The notes beneath the pieces are model-generated. The model did no database searches and was not told the origin of the DNA. It worked only from the letters and a program-made list of their open reading frames with translations. From positions 1 through 64,000 of the forward strand of contig JAFDVZ010000020.1 of NCBI GenBank assembly GCA_018268715.1: DNA of 64,000 bases. Reading direction: 5' to 3'. The DNA is from Acidobacteriota bacterium (lineage in GTDB: Bacteria > Acidobacteriota > Terriglobia > Bryobacterales > Bryobacteraceae). Shown here piece by piece: positions 35,060-45,408 of the stretch. Numbering within the stretch: the first letter of the stretch is position 1; every line of letters begins with the position of its first letter. A program made the position numbers and the translations under genes.

Positions 35060-38000
35060 TTGAATTTTGCACGCCACGCCGCGTTTGCGCTCGTGTTTCT
35101 TGTCCTGAACCTGCATGCACAGCCGAAGGAGGGGCCCTGGTCCGGCGTCGTTCGCGACGAGTCGGGCGGGGCGGTCAGCCGAGCAACCGTGCGGCTATCG
35201 GCGGGCGCGGCACGGCTTTCGGCCATTACCGATGAGGCCGGTCACTTTGTTTTTGACGCGGTGCCGAGCGGCGAGTACTCGCTGGCTGTCGACGCGCACG
35301 GCGTGACGGCCAGCTATCCGGCCCGCCTGGCGCTGCCCGGTGCGCGCGCGGCCGCGATCGTGTTGGGGACCGGCGGCGTCCTTTCGCTGGGCGCGGGAGA
35401 GCCACGCGATGGGTCGGGCGGCGAGAGGCTTTCGAGCAAGGAGGTCTCCGGTCTGCCTCTGAATAAGCGCGACTTTAGCCAGTTGCTGCTGCTCGCCGCC
35501 GGAACCATGACCGACACCAACGGCGCGGCGAACTTCACCCAGCAGTTTGCCGTGAACGGACAGCGCGGCACCGCCGCCGTGTTCTCCATGGACGGGGCCT
35601 ACATCAGCGATCCGGAGATCGGCGGCGGAACCTTCACCAACTTCAACGTGGACGCCGTGGAGGAGATACGGTCGAGTTCCGGATTGATGCCGGCCGAGGT
35701 CGGACGAGGAGCGGCCGGTTACACCGATATCATCACGCGGTCGGGTACAAATGAGTTGCACGGATCCGTGTTCGAGTTTCTGCGCAATGCCGCGCTCGAT
35801 GCGCGCAACTTCTTCGACCGGCGGTCGTTCGCTCAGCCAGGCCGCATTCCGCCGTTCGTCCGCAATGAGTTCGGGTTCACCAATGGCGGGCCGGTGCGAA
35901 TTCCCGGCTTGTACGATGGACGGAACAAGACTTACTACTTCGGGCAGTATCAGGGGTTCCGGCAGGTGCTGGGGACGACTCAGGTGCTTTCCGTGCCGAC
36001 GGCCGCCGAACGCTCCGGCGTGGATACGACCGCCTTTGCCGGCGATACGCTGTACGTGCCCGTGGATGCGAAGATTTCGAAGCTGATCGCGCGCTACCCG
36101 CTGCCGAATGATCCTGGCGGGGCGTTCGGCGCCCGCACCTACGCAACGTCGTCCAAGGTGAAGACGGTCACCGATCAGTTTTCGGCGCGGATCGACCATA
36201 ACTGGAGCGACCGTACGAAGTTGTTCTTCCGGGCCACCTTCGATAACATCACCGGGCCGACGACTAATCCCGAACAGACGGCGATCGATCCGACGTTCGC
36301 CGTCGAGTATCAGGACCGGCAGCGGAATGTGGCGTTTTCCGTGATACGGTCGCCGTCGGCTGGCTTCACGTCGGAGACGGGCGTCAGTTTCATCCGCACC
36401 ACGCCGATTTTCCCATCGAGGAATTTCACCGATCCGGGGCTGAAGTTCGGCGATAGCTTGTACGAGGCGTTCAATAAGCCGGCGGGGTCGGTGATGGGCT
36501 CGTACGGGAATCTCTACCAAGTGCGGCAGAACTTCACGCACGTCCGTGGGAAACATACGATCAAGTGGGGCGGCGAGTGGCGCGGGAATCGCGATACGAC
36601 TGTGTATGGGATGAGCCCGAATGGCGAATACCAGTTCGGCGGCGGGACCGCTTACTCGCCCGTTGCGATACGGTCGGCGAGCGGACTGCATAACATCGAG
36701 GCGGGCGACGCGCTGCCAGATTCGTTGACTGGACTGCTGACGGCGAGCGCATTCACTTACAACCTGGCGGTCGCGCCGGCGATGTTTCCACAGGGCGATC
36801 ATATCGGGGACGCCGGCATCCAGCGCGACTCCTTAGACCTATACGTGCAGGATAGCTGGAAGGCGTCAAGCAAGCTGCTCGTGAATTATGGGCTGCGCTA
36901 TGAGATGGCCTCGCGTATACGGGAGCGTTCGGCGCAGACTTCGGCGCTCGATTTCCATACGGCGAACGGGAAGCCGGCGGTCAACCTGCTGATTCATCCC
37001 GATCCGGCGTACCGGTGGGATCCGGCCGGGTTCGGTCCGCGGATGGGCGTGGAGTGGAATGTCGCCAAGGATACCGTGGTGAGGGCGGGAGCGGGGTTGA
37101 CCACGATTCTCATCAACCTGTGGCAGAACAACGCGCTGACCGGGGGGACGCCGTTTGTGGTGTATCCTCGGCTGACGGCCGCGCCCGGCAATCCGATTCG
37201 TTTCGGGGTGACGATTACGCCGGCGCAACTGCCTACGGTTTATACGACGAGCGGCCAGCCGGTGTTTTCCTCGGGTGACTCCAAGCAGGTCCCGGTGAAT
37301 ACGTTAATGGACGTGCAGCGCTTTGAGAACGAATTGGCCGCGTTGTCGCCCGATCATCAGATTACGCCGCTGAACGGCGCGGGCGTGTCGCGCGACCTGC
37401 GCAACGGCTACATCGGGACCTGGACGCTCGGCGTGGAGCGGAAGATCCGCGCAGTGACGGTGAACGCTTCCTATGTGGCAACGGCCAGTGTGAAGTTGAC
37501 CGCCGCCGATCAGCCCAACGCCTACACCGGGGCCACGGCTGAGTTTGCGCGGTATACGCAGTTCGATGCGAAGGGCCAGGTTACGGGCGGCTTCGGGCCG
37601 ATCTTCCTGGTGAACAATCACGCGCATTCGAGTTATCACGCCATGCAGGCGTCGGCGTCGAATCAACTAACTTCCTGGGGACTGGGCGTGCAGGCAAGTT
37701 ACTCGTGGTCTAAGTCGCTGGACGATGTCAGCGGGATTTTGGGAGCGACGCCTTCCCAGGATCCCTTCCACACGCGACTGGAGAAAGGCCCGTCGACCTT
37801 CGATGTGTCGCACGCGATGAGTTTCAGCCTGTTTCAGGACCTGCACGCCGATCGCGCGCCGCTCGTCGGGCGGTTGGGAAAGAAGGTGATGGGCGGGTGG
37901 CAGATGCTCGCGATCGGCAGCGTGAATACGGGGCTGCCCTTCACCGTGCTTTCGGGCATTCAGCAGACCGGCGCCGGGGCGGGAGGCGCGGATCGGCCGG

Positions 38001-38395
38001 ATCAGATCGGAACGCCCCCTTTTTCGACCAGCCGGACGATCCGCGAGGATTACTTCGGGCTGGGCGACGGCAACGCATCCTATTTCCAGATCCCGATCGG
38101 CGTCACGGGCGGGACGGGTCCGAACCAGGGTCGCTTCGGCGCGCTGGGGAGGAACACGTTCCGCGGCCCGATGTTCCACAACTTCGATGTCGCGTTCATC
38201 AAGGATACGCCGCTAGCGGTTCGAAACGGACGGGAGCGCGCGGCGCTCCAGTTCCGCGGCGAATTCTTCAACGTGTTCAACGTGGTGAACTTCGGCCTAC
38301 CGCAGAATACCCTGCTCGGCGCGGGGTTTGGGCGGATCGCCAAGACGGCGGGGTCGTCGCGCCAGATACAGTTTTCGATGAAGGTGATTTTCTGA
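35060..38395 (+). CDS. TonB-dependent receptor with carboxypeptidase-like N-terminal domain (Oar-like)
   Basis: About 1,112 residues. The start is probably the TTG at 35060, preceded by GGGGGAT and followed by a signal peptide (FARHAAFALVFLVLNLHA); the frame is open up to 34973. Residues 25-110 are the carboxypeptidase regulatory-like domain (WSGVVRDESGGAVSRATVRL). The plug has QFAVNGQRGTAAVFSMDGAY and TRSGTNELHGSVFEFLRNAA, both hallmarks of the acidobacterial Oar-like receptors. A large beta-barrel follows and ends with IQFSMKVIF with a C-terminal Phe. It should import large glycan or peptide substrates. No partner lipoprotein is adjacent. Confidence 0.9.
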   Translation: MNFARHAAFALVFLVLNLHAQPKEGPWSGVVRDESGGAVSRATVRLSAGAARLSAITDEAGHFVFDAVPSGEYSLAVDAHGVTASYPARLALPGARAAAIVLGTGGVLSLGAGEPRDGSGGERLSSKEVSGLPLNKRDFSQLLLLAAGTMTDTNGAANFTQQFAVNGQRGTAAVFSMDGAYISDPEIGGGTFTNFNVDAVEEIRSSSGLMPAEVGRGAAGYTDIITRSGTNELHGSVFEFLRNAALDARNFFDRRSFAQPGRIPPFVRNEFGFTNGGPVRIPGLYDGRNKTYYFGQYQGFRQVLGTTQVLSVPTAAERSGVDTTAFAGDTLYVPVDAKISKLIARYPLPNDPGGAFGARTYATSSKVKTVTDQFSARIDHNWSDRTKLFFRATFDNITGPTTNPEQTAIDPTFAVEYQDRQRNVAFSVIRSPSAGFTSETGVSFIRTTPIFPSRNFTDPGLKFGDSLYEAFNKPAGSVMGSYGNLYQVRQNFTHVRGKHTIKWGGEWRGNRDTTVYGMSPNGEYQFGGGTAYSPVAIRSASGLHNIEAGDALPDSLTGLLTASAFTYNLAVAPAMFPQGDHIGDAGIQRDSLDLYVQDSWKASSKLLVNYGLRYEMASRIRERSAQTSALDFHTANGKPAVNLLIHPDPAYRWDPAGFGPRMGVEWNVAKDTVVRAGAGLTTILINLWQNNALTGGTPFVVYPRLTAAPGNPIRFGVTITPAQLPTVYTTSGQPVFSSGDSKQVPVNTLMDVQRFENELAALSPDHQITPLNGAGVSRDLRNGYIGTWTLGVERKIRAVTVNASYVATASVKLTAADQPNAYTGATAEFARYTQFDAKGQVTGGFGPIFLVNNHAHSSYHAMQASASNQLTSWGLGVQASYSWSKSLDDVSGILGATPSQDPFHTRLEKGPSTFDVSHAMSFSLFQDLHADRAPLVGRLGKKVMGGWQMLAIGSVNTGLPFTVLSGIQQTGAGAGGADRPDQIGTPPFSTSRTIREDYFGLGDGNASYFQIPIGVTGGTGPNQGRFGALGRNTFRGPMFHNFDVAFIKDTPLAVRNGRERAALQFRGEFFNVFNVVNFGLPQNTLLGAGFGRIAKTAGSSRQIQFSMKVIF

Positions 38396-38472
38396 CGACG
38401 GCCGCCGGAGGGCCCGGCGCCCCGATATAATTGCGTTTCCCATTGTCCTTAATCCGCAGGAGAACATAACCG

Positions 38473-39498
38473 ATGACTTTCAAGGCCTTGACGCCGGCGG
38501 CTCTGATGGCCGCGCTGTTGGTGAGTTCCACGAGTTTCGGCCAGCCGCAGGTTCCGGCGCCGCCCAATTGTCCCGCTGAGGGATTTCAAGGCGGATTTAC
38601 GCGTGGCTGCCCGCAGCGGCAGTTCGCCAATCCCTCCGACGTCGCCGCGTTGATGGCGGCGCTTCCCGACAAGCCCTACGCCGCGCCCAAGAGCGTGCGC
38701 CGAGTGCTGGTGATCGCTCGCGCGCTGACGTGGGTGCATACGTCGATTCCGCTGGCGGCGAAGATGGTGGAGTATCTGGGCGACCGCACCGGCGCCTGGA
38801 TGACCGATATCACCTATGACGTCTCCGTGGTGACGCTAGAGAACCTGAAGCGCTACGACGCGGTGTTTCTGGACAATACGACGGGCGAGTTCCTGAACGA
38901 CGCCAACGACAAAGGCGCCACCGATGTTCGCAAACAGGCGTTGCTCGACTTTGTGAAGAGCGGCAAGGGAATCGCGGGAATCCACGCCGCCACCGATTGT
39001 TACCACACCACGGGACGTCCAGCGACGCCGGGCGGCCCGGCTACTCCCCTGGTGGGCACGTGGCCCGAGTTCAACCAAGCCATGGGCGGGTTCTTCAAGT
39101 TCCACTGGGTATATCCGACGCTGATCACGGTGAAGATCGACGACCCGGCGAGCCCGCTGACTCAGATGTTCTCACCCAAGGGCTACGACATCGTGGACGA
39201 GACGTACACGTTCGCGCAGGATTCGTTCAGCCGCAAGCGCGTGCACGTGCTGACCAGCGTCAACTACCAGAAGATGAGCAATGAAGATAAGGCGAAGGAG
39301 CCGGCCGCGACCAAACGCACCGACGGCGATTACGCGTTGAGCTATATCCAGCGCGTGGGCTCGGGCCGAGTGTTTTACGAAGCGCACGGGCATGACGAGA
39401 AGGTGTACTTTTCGCGGCCGTTCGTCGCCCACATGCTGGCCGGGATTCAGTACGCGCTGGGCGATCTGGCGGCGGACGACAGCCCGAGCGAGAAGTAG
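38473..39498 (+). CDS. ThuA-like secreted protein
   Basis: 341 residues with signal peptide (ALMAALLVSSTSFG). The ThuA fold (class I glutamine amidotransferase-like) is clear: RRVLVIARALTWVHTSIPLA, YDAVFLDNTTGEFL, GKGIAGIHAATDCYHTT and GGFFKFHWVYPTLITVK, then GSGRVFYEAHGHDEKVY. A TATAAT box lies at 38424-38429 and AGGAGA before the ATG. The family is tied to carbohydrate use, and its chemistry is not established. A gene for a sugar enzyme or cytochrome often lies nearby; here only the receptor upstream does. Confidence 0.88.
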   Translation: MTFKALTPAALMAALLVSSTSFGQPQVPAPPNCPAEGFQGGFTRGCPQRQFANPSDVAALMAALPDKPYAAPKSVRRVLVIARALTWVHTSIPLAAKMVEYLGDRTGAWMTDITYDVSVVTLENLKRYDAVFLDNTTGEFLNDANDKGATDVRKQALLDFVKSGKGIAGIHAATDCYHTTGRPATPGGPATPLVGTWPEFNQAMGGFFKFHWVYPTLITVKIDDPASPLTQMFSPKGYDIVDETYTFAQDSFSRKRVHVLTSVNYQKMSNEDKAKEPAATKRTDGDYALSYIQRVGSGRVFYEAHGHDEKVYFSRPFVAHMLAGIQYALGDLAADDSPSEK

Positions 39499-39510
39499 AC
39501 CGAACTCCGC

Positions 39511-40803
39511 TCAGCGGGAGTGTCGGCGCCAGGCGGCAACCTCGTAGCGGCCGGGGGCGCGGGAGTCCACGCCCTCGGCCCGCAGGAGGATTTCAAACCA
39601 GGGAATGGTCTGGCTTCCCGCCGAGAGCGTCCGCAACATGGCGCCGAAGGCTTCCGGATTGAGCAGGAAGCTCAGCCCCGCCTCAGTGCCCGCGCTGGTG
39701 GTGCCGCTGATCAACAGAGCCCGTTCATCAGGGCCCAGGCCCGGGACGTGGGAGATGACGGCGTAGGATTCAAACGCGCCAGGTCCCTTGTGCTCCACGT
39801 AATAGGAGCTTTCCCCGTCCTTCGGGGAACGGTTCAGGATGTAGTCGCCACGATCGTCGTGCAGGCCCTGGAAATTGTTGGCCTGATCGAATATCTCCAC
39901 CCACGGGTCGGCGCGACGGGCGCCGATCAGGATCACATTCGAACCCTTCAGATCCGGAGTGCGCAGGTCCTTGGGCGCTCGGATGGAGACGCGTCTCAGG
40001 TCCATGCCTGGAGCGCGAGCGAGTTGCCAGCAGAACTGCAAATCCACCATGTTGCTGTAGGGCATGGCGCTCAGAGCGGCGGCTCGTTCGGAGGGGGAAT
40101 TGCCGCGCAGCGCCGCGTTCTGACGGAAGCCCTGGCTGACGTACTCCTGTAGCCGCACGTCGCGCCCCATCATCACTTCGTAGATCACCAGAGCGGTGTC
40201 GCTCGGCACGATTAAGGCCGGGCGCGTATCGGAGAGGAAGGTTCCCCAGAATCGGCGGGAGTAGTCATCCGGGGCCGCGGACCGGCTGATATAGAGATAC
40301 GCCGCCGCGAGCAACGGAACCACGGCCACCACCGCTACGAGATAGAGCGACCGTCTCCACTTCGGGTCTGGAGGGGGCGGCGCCGCCGGCAGGGGAACGG
40401 CCGGTTCGTCCGCCGCGGGCAAGAGCTCAACCGTATCGGGGTGAGGTTCGAAATAAGGGACGTACCCGCCCTTGGGGATGCGGATGAAGTACGGCTCAGC
40501 CCTGCCGTCGGCTTCGAAATAATCGTCCAGGCGCTTGCGGAGGAGGCGGGCGTGCGAGCGGACGATACTGTCCTCGCCGGGATTGTACCCGACGTGGCGG
40601 TCGAAAACATGCACTCCGACCTGGGTCTCGTTGATCTGGTCGGAATTCCCCGTGAGCGCGCGCTCGCAGACAAAAACAAGGAACTGGCTCAGGCGGGCGG
40701 ACTTGGAGAACGCCTGGCTGGCCAGGACGCGTTCGACTACACTCCAACGAGGGTCGTTGGTTGCCGGACTCCCACTGCCGGCGGGACCCACGCTCCGATT
40801 CAT
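39511..40803 (-). CDS. membrane-tethered winged-helix regulator (CadC-like)
   Basis: 430 residues. The N-terminal part (about 20-125) resembles DNA-binding domains of acidobacterial regulators, with VGYNPGEDSIVRSHARLLRK and FIRIPKGGYVPYFEP. A Pro/Ala-rich linker leads to a single membrane helix (SLYLVAVVAVVPLLAAAYLY, about 155-175). The remaining 250 residues lie outside and look like a sensor with IVPSDTALVIYE and ISGTTSAGTEAGLSFL. It is divergent from the second TonB receptor and its sugar genes, which it may control. Signal unknown. Confidence 0.7.
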   Translation of the reverse strand: MNRSVGPAGSGSPATNDPRWSVVERVLASQAFSKSARLSQFLVFVCERALTGNSDQINETQVGVHVFDRHVGYNPGEDSIVRSHARLLRKRLDDYFEADGRAEPYFIRIPKGGYVPYFEPHPDTVELLPAADEPAVPLPAAPPPPDPKWRRSLYLVAVVAVVPLLAAAYLYISRSAAPDDYSRRFWGTFLSDTRPALIVPSDTALVIYEVMMGRDVRLQEYVSQGFRQNAALRGNSPSERAAALSAMPYSNMVDLQFCWQLARAPGMDLRRVSIRAPKDLRTPDLKGSNVILIGARRADPWVEIFDQANNFQGLHDDRGDYILNRSPKDGESSYYVEHKGPGAFESYAVISHVPGLGPDERALLISGTTSAGTEAGLSFLLNPEAFGAMLRTLSAGSQTIPWFEILLRAEGVDSRAPGRYEVAAWRRHSR

Positions 40804-41003
40804 CTGTCGCCGTCTTTCGACCCAATTGTATCACGGCCGTCACAGGCGCCATTTCACCTTCCCTCCCGGAGGTGAAAAACGTCCCCAAGTAATTGATCCA
40901 AAAGGAAAAGTAGAAGAGACATGTCAAGTGACCGTGAAATCACATTGCGCGGGGGGCGGAATCGGCAGAACCTTTGAATCACCTACGTACTTTAAGGAGG
41001 TCT

Positions 41004-44000
41004 ATGCAGCGAATACTTCTGTTTTTAGCGCTCGCCCTGCTAGCGAACGCACAGGTTGACCGAGGCAGGATTAGTGGGTACCTGCGTGACGCCAGCGGCG
41101 CGGTGTTGCCGAACGCGCCGGTGCGTGTGATCAACGAGAACACCGGCGTGACGGCCACGACGAACTCCAACGAGGTCGGTTACTACCAGATCCCCGAATC
41201 TGTTGCCGGGCTCGTACACGGTAAGCGTTGAAGCCCCAGGCTTCAGGAAATCTGAGCATGTTAATATCCGCCTGAGCGCCGGCTCGGAGATGGCGATCGA
41301 CATGCAAATGCAGGTCGGCGGCGCCACCGAGTCCGTAACCGTGGTGGCCTCGGCGGCGGCCGTGCAGTCCGACACCGCACAATTAGGTCGCGTGGTGGAA
41401 GCCAAGCAACTCGACGAACTCTCCTTGAGCGGAGAGAACCCGCTGGACCTGATTTACACCAAGCCGGGCGTGATTGGCTCCGTGGTGGATGGCTTCGATT
41501 GGGCGGTGACAACGATGCGCGCCTACGTCAATGGGATGCGCCGGGACGAAGACATCGTCACCGTGGATGGCGCCATCGCTACCCGGACCCGGGGCCACCA
41601 GGCCGTGTTGGGCGTCATGGGCGCCGACATGGTGCAGGAGGTCCAGATCTTCACTTCCGGATCCAACGCCGAATACGGCCGCGGCGGCGGCGGCCAGTTC
41701 CGCTTTGTGACGAAATCCGGAACCAAGCAGTTCCACGGCAACATGTGGGAATTTCTTCAAAACAGCGCCTTCAACGCCAACACCTGGGCCCGGAATCGAT
41801 CGGGCGTAGCGAGCCAGGCCGCGGCGCCGGCGCCGTACACGTTCAACCAGTTCGGGTTCACCATCGGCGGCCCGGTGTATATCCCGGGCAAGTTCAACTC
41901 CGATCGCAACAAGCTGTTCTTCTTTGTCGGCGAGGAGTTCGAACGGCTCCGCCAGACGATGATCTCGTCGGCCACCGTGCCGAGCGTCGCCGAGCGCCGG
42001 GGCGACTTCAGCGAACTGTTGACCTCCAACCCGGTGTACGGCTCCAGCCGCATCATCAAGGATCCGCTGACGGGCGCGGCGTTCCCGGGCAACATCATCC
42101 CGACCTCGCGGCTGAGCACGAACGGCCTGGCGATGTTGAACGCCTATCCGCTGCCGTTGGCCGGCTACCAGAGCGGCTCCAACAATTGGACGAGTTCGAA
42201 CGGCCAGCCGGCCAACCAGCACAAAGACACTTTCCGCGTGGACTACAACATCACCAGCACTGAAGCCCTGGTGTTCCGCGGCAGCCTGTGGCACTGGGAC
42301 CAGTGGGACGCCTTCAGCGACGCCACCAACCACGTGCGCCGGCACAGCCACAACCTGGGCGACACGTCGGTGGTCAGCCTGTTGAGCACCCTCAGCCCGA
42401 CCCTGGTGAATGAGTTCTCCATCTCGGCGAACAAGGACAGCTACACCAACGACCTGGCCACCGACACGCCGATGGGCGGCCTGCGGAGCAAGTTCGGCAT
42501 CACCTATCCGTTGATCTATCCGAACAACAAGCAGATTCCGGACAAGATTCCGACCATCGAAATCAGCAACTTCACCACCATCGACGGCACCTCGTCGCCG
42601 CTGCACAGCGCGGGTCCGATCTACCAGATCTCCGACAACATCACCAAGACGCTGGGCAACCACACCATCAAGGCCGGATTCCTGTTCGACCGATCGGGCG
42701 AAAACGACCTGGACCAGATCTCGGGCAGCGCGACGGCGGGCGGCACCAACAACCAGAACGGCGATTTCCAGTTCCGCGATTCCACCACGGGCGGCGCCGG
42801 CCTGGCACTGGCGAACGCCGCGCTGGGACGCTTCGACAGTTACGCCGAATACGGCCAGAAGAACTACACGCTGTTCCGCTCCAACAGCTTCGACCTGTTT
42901 GTACAGGACGGCTGGAAGGTGAACCCGAAACTGCGCCTGGAGTTCGGCGTCCGTTACAACTACTGGCCGGGCTTCTACGCCGAGTGGAACAACTTCGCCG
43001 AATTCCGGCCATCGTTCTACGATGCCTCGAAAGCCGCCGTGGTGAACCCGGTGACCGGACTCATCGTGAGCGGCAACCGCTACAACGGCGTCGTGTTGCC
43101 GGGTTGCGGTTGGCCGAACGGCGCCAAGGGCCGGCTGGACGCGGCGGGCGACCCGCAATTCGACAGCCTGTTCCATTGCCTGGACCGCAGCCTGGCGAAT
43201 ACGCCGAAGAACGTGTTTGAGCCTCGTTTCGGGCTGGCCTACTCGCTGAACAGCAAGACCGCCATCCGGGCGGCGGCGGGCGTGTTCCACTACCGCATGT
43301 TGATCGACGACAGCAACCACACGGGCGCGAATCCGCCGGTGCAGGCTCTCACGCAGGTGGTGGCCGGCTCGGCCGACAATCCCGCCGGAGCGGGCGCGGT
43401 CCTGAATCCGCTGCCGCAGTCGCTAAACGATCCGAACCGGAAGATCCCGACCTCATTCAACTGGAACTTCACGGTGCAGCGGGAGTTGCCGAAGTCGATC
43501 GCCCTCGAGGTGGCCTACGTCGGAACGCGGGCCTACCACCTGCTGCGTCAGATGAACATCAACTCGCTGCAGGCCGGCACGCTGCAGGCAAACCCGGGAG
43601 TGGCGGCGGCTGCACTGCGGCCTTATCTGGGCCTGGGCACCATCATCGAGAGCGCCTTTGCGGCCGGTTCGCATCACAACAGCCTTCAGGTGGCGTTGGA
43701 GCGCCGGTTCAAGGCAGGGCTCGGATTCAGCGTGGCCGATACGTGGTCGAAGACCATCGACAGCGCCTCGGACCGCAGTTCGCTGCTGTTCAACGCGTAT
43801 AACGACAAGGGCTATATCGGGCCTGCGGATTTCGACCGCACGCACGTTCTGGTGATGAATTCCATCTACGAACTGCCGCTATTGAAGCACAACACAAGCC
43901 TGATGGGGAGGATCTTCGGTAAGTGGGAGATCACCACCCTCGGTCAGTTCCAGACCGGCCTTCCCTTGTGGGTGACCAGCGGAACGGACCAGGCCGGCGT

Positions 44001-44379
44001 CTCCACGGGCAACGGCAACCAGCCGTGGAACGCCATCGGCGACCCGTCCGTATCGGATCCGCAGTTCTCCAACTCGAACTCGGATTCCAACTATTACTTC
44101 AATCCGAAGGCGTTCGCCCTTCCCGCGGCCGGCACGTTCGGCAACGCCGGGCGGAACAGCCTGCGGGGCGTCGGCTCCATCAACTGGGACGCCGGATTGC
44201 GCAAGGACTTCGCCTTCAGCGACACCAAGCGCTTCCAGTTCCGTTGGGAACTGTACAACCTGATGAACCACCCTAACTGGTCCGATCCGAACACCACCCC
44301 GACCAGCGGTTCGTTCGGGCGCGTGCAGAGCAAGACCGGCAACCGAAGCATGCAGTTCGGTTTGAAGTATTTCTTCTAA
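41004..44379 (+). pseudogene. TonB-dependent receptor (Oar-like) with a one-base frameshift
   Basis: The ATG at 41004 has a strong AAGGAGG and a signal peptide (RILLFLALALLANAQ). The carboxypeptidase-like domain starts with RGRISGYLRDASGAVLPNA. At 41196 an extra G follows CCCC; removing it restores YYQIPNLLPGSYTVSVEAPG and joins the first 64 codons to a perfect open frame (41203-44379) for the plug (DEDIVTVDGAIATRTRG) and barrel ending in MQFGLKYFF. Either a real, recent inactivation or a base-call error in the assembly. The rest shows no decay over 3.1 kb. It precedes an isomerase and an oxidoreductase gene, suggesting import of their substrate. Confidence 0.85.
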
Positions 44380-44397
44380 GGTCTCAAGGCAGCGACA

Positions 44398-45405
44398 ATG
44401 AAGCACCCCCTCGTCAGGAACGCCCGGCCGTCATACACGCGGCGGGGCGTCCTGGCGGCGGCGGCGGCGCTCACGGCGTCCGCCGCGCCGCAATCCCCCA
44501 AACCAGCCTCACGCTCGTGGCGTCCGAAGGTTGGCGCCATTATCCGGTTCTCGGAGAAGAACCTCGATTTCTGCAAGCAAACAGGCTTCAACAGCATCCA
44601 ACTCAGCGCGGGTTACAACGGATTCGACCATAAGATCGGCGACCGTGAGTTAGCCCAGGCAAAGGACGTCATCCAGCGTTCGGGACTGTATGTTTCGAGC
44701 ATAGGCTGGGGCGACAACCATATCGATCCGGACCCGGCCGGCCGCCGGGCGATGAATCAGACGATGGCCAGGATCATCGAGATCGCGGGCAAACTCGGGA
44801 TTCCGAACGTCGGCACGATGTCCGGAACCATGCCCGGCCGCCCGCTCGAAGAACAGGCCGCCGAAATCGTCAAGGTTTACACGGAGCAGTACTTTCCTCT
44901 CTGCCAGAAGTACAACGTCCGGCTATTGTGGGAGCCCTATCCGCGCGGCCCGAACATTGCGACGGGGCCGGTAGGTTATGAGGCGTTGTTCAAGGCGTTC
45001 GGCGACTGCCCCTATGTGGGCCTTCAATTCGACCCGTCCCATTTCATCTGGCAGATGATGGACCCGATCCAATGCGCGCGGGATTTCATCGACAAGATCT
45101 ACGACGTGCACCTGAAGGACACGGAGATCCTGTGGCCCGTGTTGCGCAAGGTGGGAATTCAGCCGTTGAATCGCGCCCGATGGTGGCGGTTCCGGCTGCC
45201 CGGATTCGGCGCGGTGGATTGGAAGGCGTTCTTCACGACGCTGATGGAGGCTGGATACGAAGGGGCCATGAACATCGAAAGCGAAGACCACTTCTATTAT
45301 CCCGACTACGCCGGCGCGGAGTTGACCGAGCAGTGCAAGGAAGGATTACGGGTGACGTCGCGGTTCCTACGCCAGTACGTCCCCATGGACAAGGAAAGGA
45401 CCTGA
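44398..45405 (+). CDS. sugar phosphate isomerase/epimerase-like TIM-barrel protein, exported
   Basis: 335 residues with a Tat-like signal (YTRRGVLAAAAALTASAA). The TIM barrel of the AP-endonuclease 2 family carries likely metal ligands: Glu in LLWEPYPRG, Asp and His in LQFDPSHFIW, His in IYDVHLKDTE and Glu in AMNIESEDHFY. It starts 18 nt after the TonB receptor and ends 3 nt before the oxidoreductase gene, thus one operon. It should isomerise a free sugar in the periplasm. Substrate unknown. Confidence 0.88.
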   Translation: MKHPLVRNARPSYTRRGVLAAAAALTASAAPQSPKPASRSWRPKVGAIIRFSEKNLDFCKQTGFNSIQLSAGYNGFDHKIGDRELAQAKDVIQRSGLYVSSIGWGDNHIDPDPAGRRAMNQTMARIIEIAGKLGIPNVGTMSGTMPGRPLEEQAAEIVKVYTEQYFPLCQKYNVRLLWEPYPRGPNIATGPVGYEALFKAFGDCPYVGLQFDPSHFIWQMMDPIQCARDFIDKIYDVHLKDTEILWPVLRKVGIQPLNRARWWRFRLPGFGAVDWKAFFTTLMEAGYEGAMNIESEDHFYYPDYAGAELTEQCKEGLRVTSRFLRQYVPMDKERT

Positions 45406-45408
45406 ACA

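Noticed and set aside
35195-36802. 535-codon open frame antisense to the first TonB receptor
   Set aside because: GC-rich codon bias creates long antisense frames. The Arg/Gly/His-rich composition is not natural and the sense strand encodes a clear receptor.
41383-43320. 645-codon open frame antisense to the second TonB receptor
   Set aside because: Composition dominated by Val, Gly, Arg and His with no motif; the sense frame carries conserved plug and barrel motifs.
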